From: Meandrina meandrites
Lineage: Eukaryota; Cnidaria; Anthozoa; Scleractinia; Meandrinidae
Length of the DNA: 64,000 bases
Reading direction: 5' to 3'
Assembly: GCA_963693305.1 (NCBI GenBank)
Contig: OY855916.1
Coordinates: 10,112,001-10,176,000 of the forward strand
The notes under the pieces are model-generated. The model was given only the letters and a program-made list of their open reading frames with translations, made no database searches and was not told where the DNA came from. The translations under genes were made by a program, and so were the position numbers. Positions 23,790 to 35,340 of this stretch are shown here, in pieces; the stretch's first letter is position 1, and every line of letters begins with the position of its first letter.

Positions 23790-26700
23790 GTAGCCAACGA
23801 GGCACGTAGCGCCGACTTGGCTATAACGATCTCATATCCAATAAGCGCGAGTGGAATAATTGTTTTATTAAAAACGCCCAAAAGAATTGCAATATTTGAG
23901 CTCCCCAGCTATTTTCGTCGACGCCTAGCGGCTACGATATTTGTGGTCAATGGCATATGAGCTCATATACCATTGCCTGTTAACCAATCAAAAAGCAGGA
24001 ATTGCAATATACCATTGCTAGTTTGTAATAACATGGAATATCCCACAAGAAAATACATGTACAAGTGACTCGTGGGCCTTAGTAAACCACTCGAAAGCGT
24101 TGCATTACTAGTATATACTATACACGAACTGAAGAACAAGGACGCGAAGGTTAAGTGACGTATGCACTTCGTCTCAACAGTTGAAAAACTTTGTGCGGCC
24201 AAGTTCCCCTGAAAATGTTAGTCCTTGTTTATGTGAGCGGCTAATAAGCTAAAGAACAACCGAATAAGTAACCGGATGGCTTTTCGCAGCAGGAAAACAG
24301 TTTGCGTTTTGTCAAATCGTGACTTTTTACTTTATGTTGAGTTTCACGTTAAATTAATTATTACATTACATCACATCACATTACATTAAATTTAATTAGA
24401 GAGTGCGATCTGATCGTCTGCGGGAAAACTTGGATATGCTTATAGAACTAAAATGTTTTAGGTGGGTTTAAAAAGATACCCGAAAATAGTATATAACAAG
24501 TGCTAAAAAACGATCTCAAAAGTTGTGGTTCGAATGGCTTGGAAATAAAGCACAGGGTGTGCAAACATTGCCTAGAAAGGCACTGGAAACACTAGAGAGT
24601 TAACTATCGGTTGTAGCCGTTGAAAAGAAATGTGTTCTCTTATAATGCCTGTTACTATGCATAAAATATAGTTTTACAGGCATTCGTGAATGTAGTGTTT
24701 TCACGCGACAAGCCGACTGTTAAAAGAGAGCTTTCATTCTATTAAAAAAGAAGCCACAAATTTAAACATATTTCTTTTAGAAATGAAATCTAGCACGTAC
24801 ACAACTGCGGTGCGTGCGTCCTTTTTTGTTCTTCCTCATTGGCATTTAACGATTCTCGATAGCATATAAGAATCGAGGTTCGTGAAATCACTTTATTACA
24901 TACAGTAAATTACATTAACTTACATTATAATTATATGTTCACAAGATAGAAGTCATTTTAAGAACATGAGAAACTCGTCCTTAATGTTTTGGGCTGTACA
25001 TCTGACGCTGCGCTATCTGGAGGATGACCCGCATAGCACTTTACACCCGCACAGATTGCTGACCTCTTGGATTCCGTTACAAGATAAACGTATTACTAGT
25101 AGGATAGGTCGATTAACACATATTAAGACGGATCGTGAGGCTTAATGACATATGGTTATTCTCGTTTCCAAAAGAAATACTGGTGGTCCTGTTACGATGT
25201 GGTGGGATAGGAACGTATAAATGTGTGGGTGACTTCTTTTCTGGAATACTTAAAAATATCTTTGACGGAGCTTTCAATTGAATCAAGTTTACTCAGTCTC
25301 GCGATAATGGAGTTCAATTTTTCTCCAATTTGTTCAATTTGGTCGAGAGTCTCCATGATTTACATTACATTACATAACATTACATTTGGAAGTCATGATC
25401 ATTTTAAGGGCTTGAAAAACTGATCACTGATGTTTTGGACTTTGTATAACAATTGTTCGTTTTTACAGCGTTTAATGTTTTTTTTTTTTTCAGATGGACC
25501 TGAAATCTCCAAACATCCAGAACGAATTACCGAAATGGAAGGACAAGATGTTGTTTTTAGCTGTTCAGTTGAAGGGAATCCTTCACCTAGTGTTAGCTGG
25601 GCAAAGAATAAGGAGATATTGAATGTAACAGCAAATTCAAGACTTACTGTGTCTCAAACGAACAGAAATCACAATTTAACAATCACGGATATTCACAGAT
25701 CAGACGCAGGTCAATACAGATGTGTGGCTAATAACAGTGTTGGCAACTCCACTTCATCTGCCGCAACACTGGAAGTATATTGTAAGTAAATTCAGTTAAT
25801 ACTATGATTTAATACTTAAACATCAGAAACTGCGCTCGTATGAGTTTGGTGGTTTGAAATCTAATAATAATGATTCGTTCTATCGCACAGGCTGCAAAAC
25901 CGAGAACAATATAATTTTAATTACTATTACACCAAAACAGATATTTTTAAATCAATTACCACAAAGAAATTTTGATATGTATAGTCCCTGGCTATTTCAA
26001 TTTGTTTTTTGTCGGCTTCAGTGTTACAGTTTGTGCATGTTCCTTAAATAAATACACGCTTTTTTTTAGAGTGAGGGTCATGTGCAGTAGAATCTGCTAT
26101 CAAGTGCGAACGAAAACCATTGCAAAAAGGTTTGAACCCAGAAATTCACAGACATGGAATCCAATTCAGTCGCTGGAATTCAGAATCCGGAATCCAAAAC
26201 GTTTAATTTACACGTGTTTATTTCGTACAGTATTTTGTCAATTTGGAGATATCCAACAAGGCGGTTGATTTCTATTCAGTTTACGCTCCACCCCTAAGTT
26301 TTACTAATTTTTACCAAATGATTCTGACAAGTCGTAGTTATTTTTTCTGGGTTAATAACGTAAAGGTACCAGAATAACTCTAAAAGTGGTCGTTTGAGTT
26401 TTAACACACCAAATAGTACCGTTTCTCTGGCGAGCCTCACTTGTTTATGAAGGTTATCAATAAATTTCAGCAATGCCTTGTGTTTATTCTTGCGATATCA
26501 TTATTGATGCCATCGTTTGCTCTTCTTCTTCTTTGTTCAGTAGTACCCAGTGCTGTTCCTCAAAATGTAAGAGCACATAGCACCAGCTCAACCAGTGTTT
26601 TAGTCACGTGGGATGAAGTGCCAAAAGATAAACAGCACAGTGATATCCTTCATTACACTGTTATTTACAAAGAGTCAGAGGGAGGTGCAGAGGTGATGAA

Positions 26701-29700
26701 ACAAGTTGATTCCCCAACAAGTAAACTTGAGCTAACGCAACTTAAAGCGTTCACGGAATACAGCATCCAGGTGCTAGCTGCTACTATAAAAGGTGATGGA
26801 CTACGCAGTGTTCCTATTACTGTCAGCACGGACCAAGACAGTAAGTAAAAGAACTGTTAGTTAAACTCGGGAGATAGTTACAATGAATGGGATGGTAAAT
26901 AAAGCCTGTAATTATCACAAGACGCAGTGTTGGGGAGATTGGATTGGTATATTTAAATTTATACTCCAGTTAAATTTGCTGTTGATGGTACTGAAAAATG
27001 CTGGCTGTACGTTTATAGATATGTAACAATCCCTGTCTTAACTTCAAGCAGACAAACGGCTAAGACGGTAAAAAAGTGCACTAAGTAAGACTAAGTAATA
27101 AGAAAGAGTAACAGTCTCCATGCGATTTTTAGCCCTTCGCCGATTTCAGTAGGATGACGTGGCTTGAAGCATTTCTACATCGCTGGATGGGATGCTTGCA
27201 CGTCATGGGTTTTCTTCCCCCTCCCTCCCCCTTGAACTTGAATTTCTTCATCGGGAATCCAGCACACTAGCTAACCATCAGACCTCCATACTTCCTATAA
27301 CTAACTGGTTAATTGTCAACTCTTTTCATCTTGTTTATACTACAAAAGAAAAGAAAAACATACAATTTCTTTAAATGGGTACGCCTCAAAAATCAACATT
27401 ATAAGTCCACCGCCCTGTGACGACCCGTTTTCTATAACTGCCAGGCCTTTTATGTCGTGGAAACGTACAAATACTCCCTTTGGCTGTTTAGCTACAACAT
27501 CCATCTCTTGATAACAGTAACGGCCAGCAAAAAGGGCCCTCAATCCCCATGATGACATTTCCATTACAGCTGGAGAATCCAAGCTCTGTTCATACGCTCC
27601 TTTTTTGTCAAAGACGATAAAAGGCAATTAGGTAAACCATCTTTGTGACCAAACATTAGGCGACCGTAGGTAATCTAAACTGTATCAACTGTCAATAATC
27701 AACTCGTCACAGCTAGATAACTGTATTTTGCGATTGAAAAGTGATCCTCGCAGCCCTTGTTTGCAGCTGAAGCATTACAGTCAAACGCCTCGAACCGTAG
27801 CCACCCGACGAAGTTTTGACAAGTTTTTGACACGTTTTTGATTACTTTGATGAGTTTTATGGCTTTCGGTTGCTTTAAACTACCAATCAGAAGCCTTAAA
27901 AAATGGAAGGCGGGGTTGCATGATTCGTCATCAAACGTCAGAGTTTGAAAGGGTTTCAAACAACGTTTCGCAACTGGCGAGAAATAAATTTTATGCCGAC
28001 AAAAATTTAGTCAAACTTAACTTTTCTTACAGGAAACGCATTTTAAAGATTTTTTTTTCACCATACTTTCCATTTTAGGTCTTCTGAGTTTGTAAAACCG
28101 GTTGAAACTGAACGTTTAACAGATCGTGTGTATGAACCGTTGTGCAACCGGAAGCCATCAAACTAATCAAAAACTAAGTCGGGTGGCTTCGGTTCGAGGC
28201 GTTTGACTGTAAGTCAATAATCACAGGCTTACGCCGTCGTGAAACCTTCATTGGTTTACGTTTCATTCTACACGTGCATACGTACCATATACCGTGCCAT
28301 TTATTGATAAAATTAAGCCCTAGACACAGCTGCTGGAAAAGTTGTCCTTTGATCATTACCAGCATCATGAATAGAGGAAATTTTCTACCGTAGTGGCGGT
28401 ATATCGTAAGACGCATACAGACTGACAGACCTAATTACCCATTGAGATTAAGGGAAGAGGGGCCCAGGAGATAGGTTTCTACGGACAATACTGTAATATC
28501 CCAAAGGTAACACTTGTTAGCCAATTGGTATTATTATCTAATGTCAAACTTACTTTATTATTTTTTACATTGGGTAATAAAGCGTGCTTTGTTGTTGTTA
28601 TTGTTGTCGTCGTCGTCTTTGCTGCTGCTGTTGTTGTTGTTTACTAGTTACAAACCTAATTGTGCTTTATTAATAAATGCTCGTACTGCTAAACATGTTT
28701 CAGAACCTTCCAAGGCTCCTGCACTAAACAGTATAAAGGTAATAAACAGCACTAGTATCCAGGTAGAATGGGAGCCGGTTCCTTCAGAGTTCAGACATGG
28801 TATCATTACCAAGTACGTCATACTCTACACGGTCGAGAAAGAGAATAAGACAGGCAAAAAGGACGTACCAGTATCTCGTCTGAAAGCGGTTGCAAATGGG
28901 CTCAAACAATCTACTACATATTCAATTCGAGTTTTGGCTGCAACGCTGAAGGGTAATGGTCCAGCAAGCGAACCTAAATCTGGAACCACTGAAGGTAATT
29001 AAGGATATCAAATATAAAAACATTGATTTATCGTCTATTTTCTCTCTAGCAAGTTTGGTCAAAACGGTTCCACTTGACGAAAAATACTCTAGTTTAAACT
29101 GAGGGTTTATCTGAGGATATCGCCAGTACTCAAAAGTATCGTTTGCCGCCAATTACACGTTCAGTTTTCGTTCAACATAAAATGCCAGTAAAGCTAAATC
29201 TATTTTTTCCAAAGAAAGTTCTCGTTAAATATTCAGCACACTCTTTTGATATTTCTCAAAGCAACTAGATAGATCAGTCACTAACAACTTTCGAATTTAA
29301 AAATCACCGAATTAAGTTTAATTAGTTTATGTTTTAACCGCCAATATTGTTTCACGCTTCAATAATGTTGTTTCAGACCCACCTACGCCTCCGACGCCTT
29401 CTGATAGCAACATTGGAACAACAGAGGTGTCTGTTCCCTTTAAAACTAGGCAAAAGTTAAGCGATGGCAAGCCAGTCGGGTCAGTTATTTGTTATGTTTA
29501 CCTTTAGTTGGTGCCATGGAATGCTGATGGTACTTGGACGAATTGTGTTTTTGGACGATTTTATGGATTTTTTACTTTAGCAAACTTGGGCAATGCGCTC
29601 TGAGTTTGTTGTTGTTTGTTTGTTTGTTTGTTTGTTTGTTTGTTTTTTAAGGATGAATTTTATGAAGAAAATAAGTTAAGGAAGGTATTTTCTTTTCGAA

Positions 29701-32700
29701 GATGATTAATAAGGAAACTAGAATAACCAGAATAGCTATAGTCTGGCAAGTACTGATTCTATTTGGACACGGATGGCCGACGTCATAAGGGTCAGATTTT
29801 CTTTTTCGAAATTTGACACAATGTGCTTGAAATTATTTCCTAAATCCAATCATCGCCACTTTTAATTTCTCCCTATACCTTCACGTAATTAATTCACAAG
29901 GCGAGATAATTCCATTACGGATGTGTCCTCTCTATCCTCGTCACAAAATGCGTTTCGTCGTTCCCGAATATAATATTATATATTGTATTTGACCTCTGAT
30001 TCCCCATGAAAGAGCTATTTTCGTGGGCAACATGTTTAGTGGATTTTCATGTTATAATTTTTTAGCTTTTATCAGATTATTGTCGCACAATTAAAGGAAG
30101 GACAAGACCCAGGCAAATCATCAGGCGAGAAATATGTTACAGTCACGCGAACGTACGATGACCAAGTAAAAGGAGAACCTTATATTACGGCTGAGTTTGC
30201 CAACGACAAGTCAAGGACAACGTTTCCTGTTGGAGATGGAAAGTACTATTCAAGAGATGGTGTAAATGAAGCTAGAAGAAAACGCAGAGCATCAAGTGAG
30301 TTCACTCCTAATTGAATGCAATATACAAACACATGAACACTCTACAGAAAAACTCTAGAACTCAGTGAAGTTAGAGATTGTCTGCTAATATGTGTTATGT
30401 AGACCACTGCATATAAGAACCTATCTTACCATAAAAAATCAAAAAGGTTCTTATTTGGAAAAATCAGTTGAAATCCTTAAAGAACATGTTGTATTGACAA
30501 CAGATATATCTTAGGGGATTTGGTACGTGTTTAAATCAATCAGTGACCATCGGGGTCTGTGCTTGTAATCGTAATTGGTATACTCTGCGTTTATTTCACA
30601 AAAAACAAGGGACCACACCCATATTAAATGTGTTTTCACCTAAGCAAGTTTCACCTACAAAATAATGCATTAGTCACATTTTTCAGTAGAAACCAAATAT
30701 ATAAGAATATTTCTAGACTAGTTTGAAAAAACACTGGTTCTTTTACGCAGGTTTTTATACTTCATGTAATAAATGTTTGATAAGCTGGCGCTAATGAGTT
30801 CTAAAGAAACCTCCTCTGTCTCGACGTAGGGGACTTCATTTTGTTTCATTCTCTTGGTCCCGTATGACAAGTTTAAATAAACGGCACGCGATGCATGCAG
30901 AAGCGATGACGTTTCACAAGGGGTCTTTGATAATTTTCAGGACATTTGTCAAAACATTAGGGTAAATAAAAGTAACTGACAACTTCTGTGCTGAATGATT
31001 GTTCAACAAAAATTGCGTTATCTTGGCGTGACATACGATATACGATATACGATATACGATGCAAGGTCAAACGCTGTCTAAAATTGTTTACACCTTTTGT
31101 TTTAAAGAATGGAGAGATTTCTGTTTACTAAATCTTATAGAACGTATCAAATATAATTTGTTTCTTTCGTTTATGCTTTATATTAGTCCTTTCTAACGAC
31201 CCAGGAGTATTTTGCTTTGAGTTCTATGCCACGATTTCTTGTTGAGTTGACTTGATTTCTTTTCCCAGTATTCGGTTCTACAGATCGGTTAATCACAACA
31301 GGCAACAGACAACAGACAACAACAGATCCTGTCCACTCGCACGGCGAGATTAATCAATCACGTCATCGTCATCGCTTAAAAAAAGGTTTACGATGGCTCA
31401 CCTTTTCAACAGATGTTTCAAAACTGCTAATAATCGGTTACTTCGTCTGCAGTCACGACAGACATCACTTCTTAACTTTATGCCAATTTTATTCGATAAC
31501 TGATAAAGTGCAACACTCACTCCAGACTCGAAATCTCAATTTAACAGCTACAAATGAAATAAGGTTTGCCGATCGGTGATGATACAAGCTGCAAAAAAAT
31601 ATCTTCCTTTGCCAAAAAACAAGATGGCGGATCTCAAAAAGAATACAAACAATGCACCTAGTTCCCATTACTCTTCGGTTCAATTCAGGGAGTAATTATC
31701 ACACCAAAAATTCCATAAATTCCATCGCTTTTCCGCTCTACAGCATTAACCGATGACGTCATAAAATGACGTCATCGCTTAAAAATTTTAATATGCTGAT
31801 CCCGGCCTATTATTGCCGTTATTTTTTTACTGTGGAAATGTTACGTTCTAATATCGACTGGAACTAAAACCTGAAAGTAAATCAATTTTAACTGGATCAC
31901 AGTTAAATATCGTTCCATTACATCATGACCAAACTTTGTTATTTTTCCTAACAATAATTGGGGAAGATTTGGGGTGGCAATTGTTTGCCATGTGACTTGA
32001 CGTTTTTATGGTTAATAAGTTTTCAAAGCGTTACAAATTTGGTGTTTTTTAAAGCTTAATTTTGGTTAATCACAGCAAGTGTCTCCCAAAATCTGTATAT
32101 AGTTTCCACATCCTTTTTATTATTCTTTTAAGTTGCATTTGCAAAGAATTTTGAAATTTTTGAAATTTATTACGTCATTTTGGCGTGATATAGTTGCTAT
32201 TGATATGAACACTCTAGATGCTTTCAATACCATATCAGTTTGATAAGTTGGATTCCCGTGATAATTATTGTGTTACTTCATTTCACGACAATTTTTTCCA
32301 ACCACACATAGAGCTTTTAAGAAGAAAAACTTAAGATACGCATTACAAAACCTGGCAGGGCTTTATGTATTCGACTCTTTGTATTCCATATTATCTGTTC
32401 TAATACTAGCATGCACACATATCATTTAACAGGCCCATTACTTTACTTTTTTTCCCCTAACAGTCACCAAATATCTTAATGGAAACCTCGATGAAGACAC
32501 GAAATATGCTGTCTTTCAGCGGTCTTATGCCGAAGATGGTGATTATGAAAACGAAGGATTTGTTACATTTATTACAAAGGAAAACACGAAAACCGAAGAG
32601 GATGGGATCTCAACAACAATCGTGGTATTATCAGTAGTAGTTGGGCTGCTTGTTCTGCTGATCGTGGTTGGTGGAATTGTAATGTGGCGTCGCTTTCATC

Positions 32701-33097
32701 ATAATGGTGCGGTTCGCCTTTATTACTATGTTCTGTTTCTGATATAAATATATTCGCGAGAAAAAACAAATACAACTGAATTTGCTTTTCTTCGCTCTTT
32801 TCTATTTTAACAGAGGCTAAGTCAAGTTCAAGGAGTCCGCAGCATTGTTCCACGCAGGAAATCTTAGAGATGTCTCCTTCCGTGAATCCGGCAACAAGTG
32901 TGCTAGCGTATAGCAATCCATCCACAGAAGAACCAAGGCACTGCAACACAAATCTCACTCACAACAAGCCAGCACCTGAAGGGCAGTTCACTTATGAAGT
33001 GATCGATAACGTACGGTCCGACCAAGTTACTAGTTATGATGATGTTCTTCCCACTCCTGACAGGAGATCGATCAAGGAACCCATTACCAGCCATTAA
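18317..33097 (+). CDS. Ig4-FN3(2)-RPTP-like single-pass receptor with tyrosine-motif tail
   Basis: Ten exons in consistent phase: Ig 18317-18598, 19247-19528, 19795-20085 and 25494-25781; FN3 26541-26840 and 28704-28994; membrane-proximal domain 29377-29479, 30066-30295 and 32464-32706 (which also holds the membrane helix); tail 32814-33097 ending in TAA. The membrane-proximal part (PYITAEF, FPVGDGKYY, YAVFQRSY, GDYENEGFVT) matches the RPTP-type FN3 next to the membrane and includes ARRKRRAS, a furin-type site. RPTPs of the kappa/mu group are cleaved in this domain. No phosphatase domain follows; the tail is 93 residues. The gene probably acts at the plasma membrane in adhesion or recognition. 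No signal-peptide exon was found between 17124 and 18317, so the 5' end is either missing, further upstream, or supplied by the FN3 exons on the left. Confidence 0.75.
18620..18919 (+). mobile_element. GIY-YIG endonuclease C-terminal fragment (Penelope-like)
   Basis: The frame reads TAVADHFAIAGHSLNNLEF, then RKAREAFLISKGKTLQPSGM. This is the His/Glu-containing end of the retroelement GIY-YIG domain. An upstream frame change at about 18690 (reading YGEHRRAVV in another frame) shows decay. It begins within about 30 bp of the splice donor of the Ig exon. Confidence 0.6.
19247..19528 (+). CDS. Ig domain exon 2 (subtype A)
   Basis: The phase 1-1, 282-bp I-set domain carries FTCNATGNPAPTISWTTNGS and SGEYRCVANNSVGNATSDA. 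Both cysteines and the Trp are present, with several N-x-S/T sites. Acceptor CATTTTACAG, donor CAAT|GTAAGT. Confidence 0.9.
19795..20085 (+). CDS. Ig domain exon 3 (subtype A)
   Basis: The 291-bp exon is like exon 2 but with a 9-bp longer C-C' region (ISWTSMTRNVSTLDTS). Both cysteines are intact. Acceptor TTCGTTACAG, donor CAAT|GTAATG. Confidence 0.89.
20133..20315. mobile_element. TA-flanked MITE, copy 1
   Basis: Terminal repeats CATATACCACACAAGTGAAT and TTCAACTTGTGTGATATATA bracket about 183 bp containing TTTCCGCGCGCGCTGATTGG. A closely similar copy lies at 42590-42772. It is followed by a small palindrome built on ATTATTCACCTCC and GGTGAATAAT. Confidence 0.7.
22018..22218. mobile_element. 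201-bp hAT-type MITE
   Basis: Terminal inverted repeats AGGCCCTGCCAGGG and CCCTGGCAGGGCCT are flanked by TTTGAAAG on the left and CTTGAAAG on the right. That is an 8-bp target duplication with one mismatch, as made by hAT transposases. It contains repeated CCGACAAGCGAC words near both ends and no ORF. Confidence 0.75.
23505..23590. repeat. (CCATA)n microsatellite
   Basis: A tandem CCATA array of about 16 units with one interruption (CAATA) is flanked by related imperfect units from about 23450. Apparent ORFs across it are repeat artefacts. Confidence 0.9.
23754..23864. mobile_element. palindromic MITE
   Basis: ACAATTATTCCACTCGCGCT is mirrored by AGCGCGAGTGGAATAATTGT, and GGATATGAGAT by ATCTCATATCC. 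About 40 bases lie at the centre. A foldback non-autonomous element. Confidence 0.65.
25494..25781 (+). CDS. Ig domain exon 4 (subtype C)
   Basis: The 288-bp phase 1-1 I-set domain carries FSCSVEGNPSPSVSWAKNKE and AGQYRCVANNSVGNSTSSAA, ending LEVY. A strong poly-T tract precedes the acceptor. A 3' half of the same subtype survives at 46815-46998, disrupted by a retroelement. Confidence 0.9.
26541..26840 (+). CDS. FN3 domain exon of the Ig receptor
   Basis: The 300-bp phase 1-1 exon carries SVLVTWDEVPKDKQHSDILH and YSIQVLAATIKGDG. The motif LAATIKGDG here and LAATLKGNG in the next FN3 show that the two are recent sister domains. Confidence 0.88.
26841..28703. other. 1.9-kb intron containing a Tc1/mariner-type MITE
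   Basis: The intron holds the element at 27778-28209 and a GTT/GTC microsatellite near 28595-28645. A 95-codon minus-strand ORF at 27340-27627 has no recognisable domain and no support. Confidence 0.55.
27778..28209. mobile_element. 432-bp MITE with TA target duplication
   Basis: The left end TA|CAGTCAAACGCCTCGAAC and right end GTTCGAGGCGTTTGACTG|TA form inverted repeats of about 33 bp (one mismatch seen). TA duplication and a CAGT terminus fit the Tc1/mariner superfamily. No ORF. Confidence 0.75.
28704..28994 (+). CDS. second FN3 domain exon of the Ig receptor
   Basis: The 291-bp phase 1-1 exon carries SIQVEWEPVPSEFRHGIITK and YSIRVLAATLKGNGPAS. Acceptor ATGTTTCAG, donor GAAG|GTAATT. Confidence 0.88.
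29377..30295 (+). CDS. membrane-proximal RPTP-type FN3, first two exons with RKRR site
   Basis: Exon 29377-29479 (phase 1 in, phase 2 out) opens with a proline-rich linker (PPTPPTPSDS) and ends DGKPVG. Exon 30066-30295 resumes FYQIIVAQLKEG and continues PYITAEF, FPVGDGKYY and ARRKRRAS, ending phase 1. The phase-2 junction is the only departure from the phase-1/0 pattern in this gene, as expected inside a diverged domain. RKRR fits the furin consensus R-x-K/R-R and sits where kappa/mu-class RPTPs are processed. Confidence 0.75.
30303..32463. other. 2.2-kb intron with Harbinger-related debris
   Basis: Sequence near 30870-31260 (AAATAAACGGCACGCGATGC, then GCAAGGTCAAACGCTG) repeats at 33900-33930 and 35178-35330 beside the Harbinger relic. 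A short ACGAT-ATACG array lies near 31034-31060. No exon seen. Confidence 0.5.
32464..32706 (+). CDS. end of membrane-proximal domain and transmembrane helix
   Basis: The 243-bp phase 1-1 exon encodes TKYLNGNLDEDTKYAVFQRS and GDYENEGFVTFITKEN, then a linker. A hydrophobic helix of about 24 residues begins STTIVVLSVVVGLL and ends at the basic stop-transfer WRRFHH. This defines a single-pass type I topology. Confidence 0.86.
32814..33097 (+). CDS. cytoplasmic tail exon with paired tyrosine motifs
   Basis: After the acceptor ATTTTAACAG the frame encodes 93 residues and stops at TAA 33095-33097. The Ser-rich start (AKSSSRSPQHCS) leads to FTYEVI and, ten residues after its Ile, to TSYDDVL. TxYxxV is the ITSM pattern, and YxxI-x10-YxxV is ITAM-like in spacing although the second hydrophobic residue is Val. 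No phosphatase or kinase domain follows. Confidence 0.82.
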
Positions 33098-33359
33098 ATA
33101 TAAACCGTCAGGCTACTTATGAAGGATATGTTAAGCCAGCCTCCGGCCGAGCTTTATTGTCAAACCCTAAAGCTGTATTTAACATTTAGAGAATTCCGCC
33201 CGCTCACAAGCTAAGAAAAAAAAGAGTTTTCATCTTTGCCTTATTTGCCTAACATTTGAAAGATATCAACTAATGTAAATAGAGTAAAACTGATGCAGTG
33301 TAGGGGAAGGAACAGAACTTTTGTTGCAATTGACATCTAATTACCAAGGTAAAAATACC

Positions 33360-33365
33360 AATAAA
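33360..33365 (+). terminator. candidate polyadenylation signal
   Basis: AATAAA lies 263 bases after the receptor stop codon and is the nearest clean hexamer, so it is a plausible 3' end for the gene. Confidence 0.4.
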
Positions 33366-33859
33366 TTTAGATATCAAAATACATACAGGCCTCCTTTAGA
33401 CAACCGCTTGTCCCGTGTTGCGGAAGAATGTGAATAACGCCCGGTTTTAGCTTCCCCAACCGGACCTATTGATTCCTTTTTGTCTCGTGTTGTCATGACG
33501 TTGTCATGACGACACGAGAATATGCGAAGGGGAGAAAGTGCATTCCATGGACCATTCCATGCGTGTTTGCTTTGTGAGGCCGCGGAATTTTCCCGCCATG
33601 TCAACATTTGCTTTGTGAGGCCGCCGGAATTTCATATCAAAGAACAGATAATGTTTCTTTTAACAAAGTGGTCGCAGCCCGCTGGTTTATCAAACTGTAG
33701 GTTAGGAGTATTTATTGTAAAGGGCTTATTATGTGAAATACAGGCACGCTTTACTGTTCTTAAATTTGATTTCTTTTCTTTTACGTTTACTGCTGTAGTT
33801 AGTTCCCAGTCTAGTGCGGTTCTTCTGATCGGTCTATCAAGCGCAACAAATTCGAGCTA

Positions 33860-35340
33860 ATTCGGTGCACTCGCACGATGATATAAAGCGTTGACGTTAT
33901 CTGTAAATAAACGACACGCAATGCACGCAGAAGAGATGGCGTTTTTTTATGAACTTGCAGCGAACGAGCAAATTCTTAGCTGTCCAACAGTGCGTTGAAA
34001 AGGGTTGAACAGAAAAACGAGACCCTAAAGAAGACTATGATTGCTACGTGAGTATTGCACAACATTTGTTTTGAAAAGTGCGACCTCTATGGACTCTATG
34101 GCACGGATAACAACGATCCAATAACACAAAATAAACGATTAGATAAAGACAATTATTTTGATGCTAAATCTTTAAAAATGTCTTTTAAGCCAGCAAGTAT
34201 GGCGTTTGTTTGTTCCATTTGCCTGCTCTGGGCGTCACGGAACATTTTCGTTCAAATCTTGCGTTGTCCTGTTCCATACTCTTTTCAAGCATTTCAATAA
34301 AAGAACTCTGCCAGTCTGGAGTCGTACTTTCTCGCCTTTCTTTTCTCAGGCGGTTCTGATTCATGAAGAGAAACATTTACACTTTCGATTTGCGAAGCCT
34401 CGTTAACACTCGGCTCTGAGGTAAAGGTAGTGACTCATTTGATTGCAGTTTTAGATGGATCGATGTCCCACCACCGGCACCTCAACAAAGATGTCGAAAT
34501 AGGGGAAGCCTTCTGTAATTTTCTGAATACCAGCTTCTCCAGTCGAGCGAGACCGCTGCTTTAACTGCTAGAACTCGTACTCTAGATTCTGCTGCCGTTA
34601 CTTCACCTGCTGTAGCATTCTCTGGCTTTCTGGACACCTTTCTTTATACAAAGAATAGATATCGTTCCAGAGTTTGATTTTTTCTCTTTGTGAAACTCCC
34701 CACAGCTTACTAAATTTTGGCGCCTACGCTTCAAGAACTTCGTGCGTTTCTTCCTCAGTCCAGTTAGCAGACTTAACGCGAGGTTGTTTCGTTTTTGTGT
34801 TTGCCGTAGCAAGTACTTCGATACACTTGGAACTGAAGACTGAGGCGATGGCATGCCTCTCGCCAGTAGTAGTAGCTAGTAGCTGGACGATAAAATATGG
34901 CCGGCTTGTCAATGGAAATGGACAATGTTGACCGCCATTCATTGGCTGATCTGGATTTGCTACTCTTGCAAACCGTCGATTTAATAAGTTATCGCTAAAG
35001 GAACAAAATGCGTGATTTGTGATTGTGTGAATTTTCTTTTTACAGAAAGAAATGTACGTGTCGTACAAGTCTTGCGTGTTTCTGATACCTCATCGAAAAT
35101 GCATTTGATTGACATTTAATTTCCTGAAATTGTTTTGATAGTGCGTATTAAATAAAGTAGCGCGGCATCCGACAAACGATACAAGGTCAAACGGTCTCAG
35201 TTCAGTTGTTTACACCTTTTAAAAGAAATTTCTGTCTACCGAATCTAATAGAACTCGTCAAATATAATTTATCTCTTTCGTTTATACTTTGTATCAGTCC
35301 TTTCTAACTGCCGGGGAGTAGTTTGCTTTGGGTTCTACGC
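33860..35340. mobile_element. decayed PIF/Harbinger element with Myb/SANT-like ORF on the opposite strand
   Basis: The + strand at about 33880-34120 repeats the transposase tail seen at 1618-2060 (CGTTGACGTTATCTGTAAAT, LHNICFEKCDLYG), with a large internal deletion. The - strand from about 34960 to 34500 encodes SANWTEEETHEVLEA, then a stop, then SKLWGVSQREKIKLW and SLYKERCPESQRML. This is the Myb/SANT-like DNA-binding protein that Harbinger elements carry beside the transposase. Further minus-strand sequence near 34376-34185 (PDWQSSFIEMLEKSMEQDN) is its C-terminal part. Stops and deletions show it is inactive. Confidence 0.7.

Larger units (their letters stand above)
20086..25493. other. 5.4-kb intron with MITEs and microsatellites
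   Basis: It contains a MITE at 20133-20315, a (CCGT)n run near 21092-21115, a hAT-type MITE at 22018-22218, a CCATA pentanucleotide array at 23505-23590 and a palindromic MITE at 23754-23864. No exon was found between Ig3 and Ig4. Confidence 0.6.

Noticed and set aside
27340..27627. 95-codon minus-strand ORF in an intron
   Set aside because: It has no recognisable domain, no splice context and no homologue elsewhere in the window.
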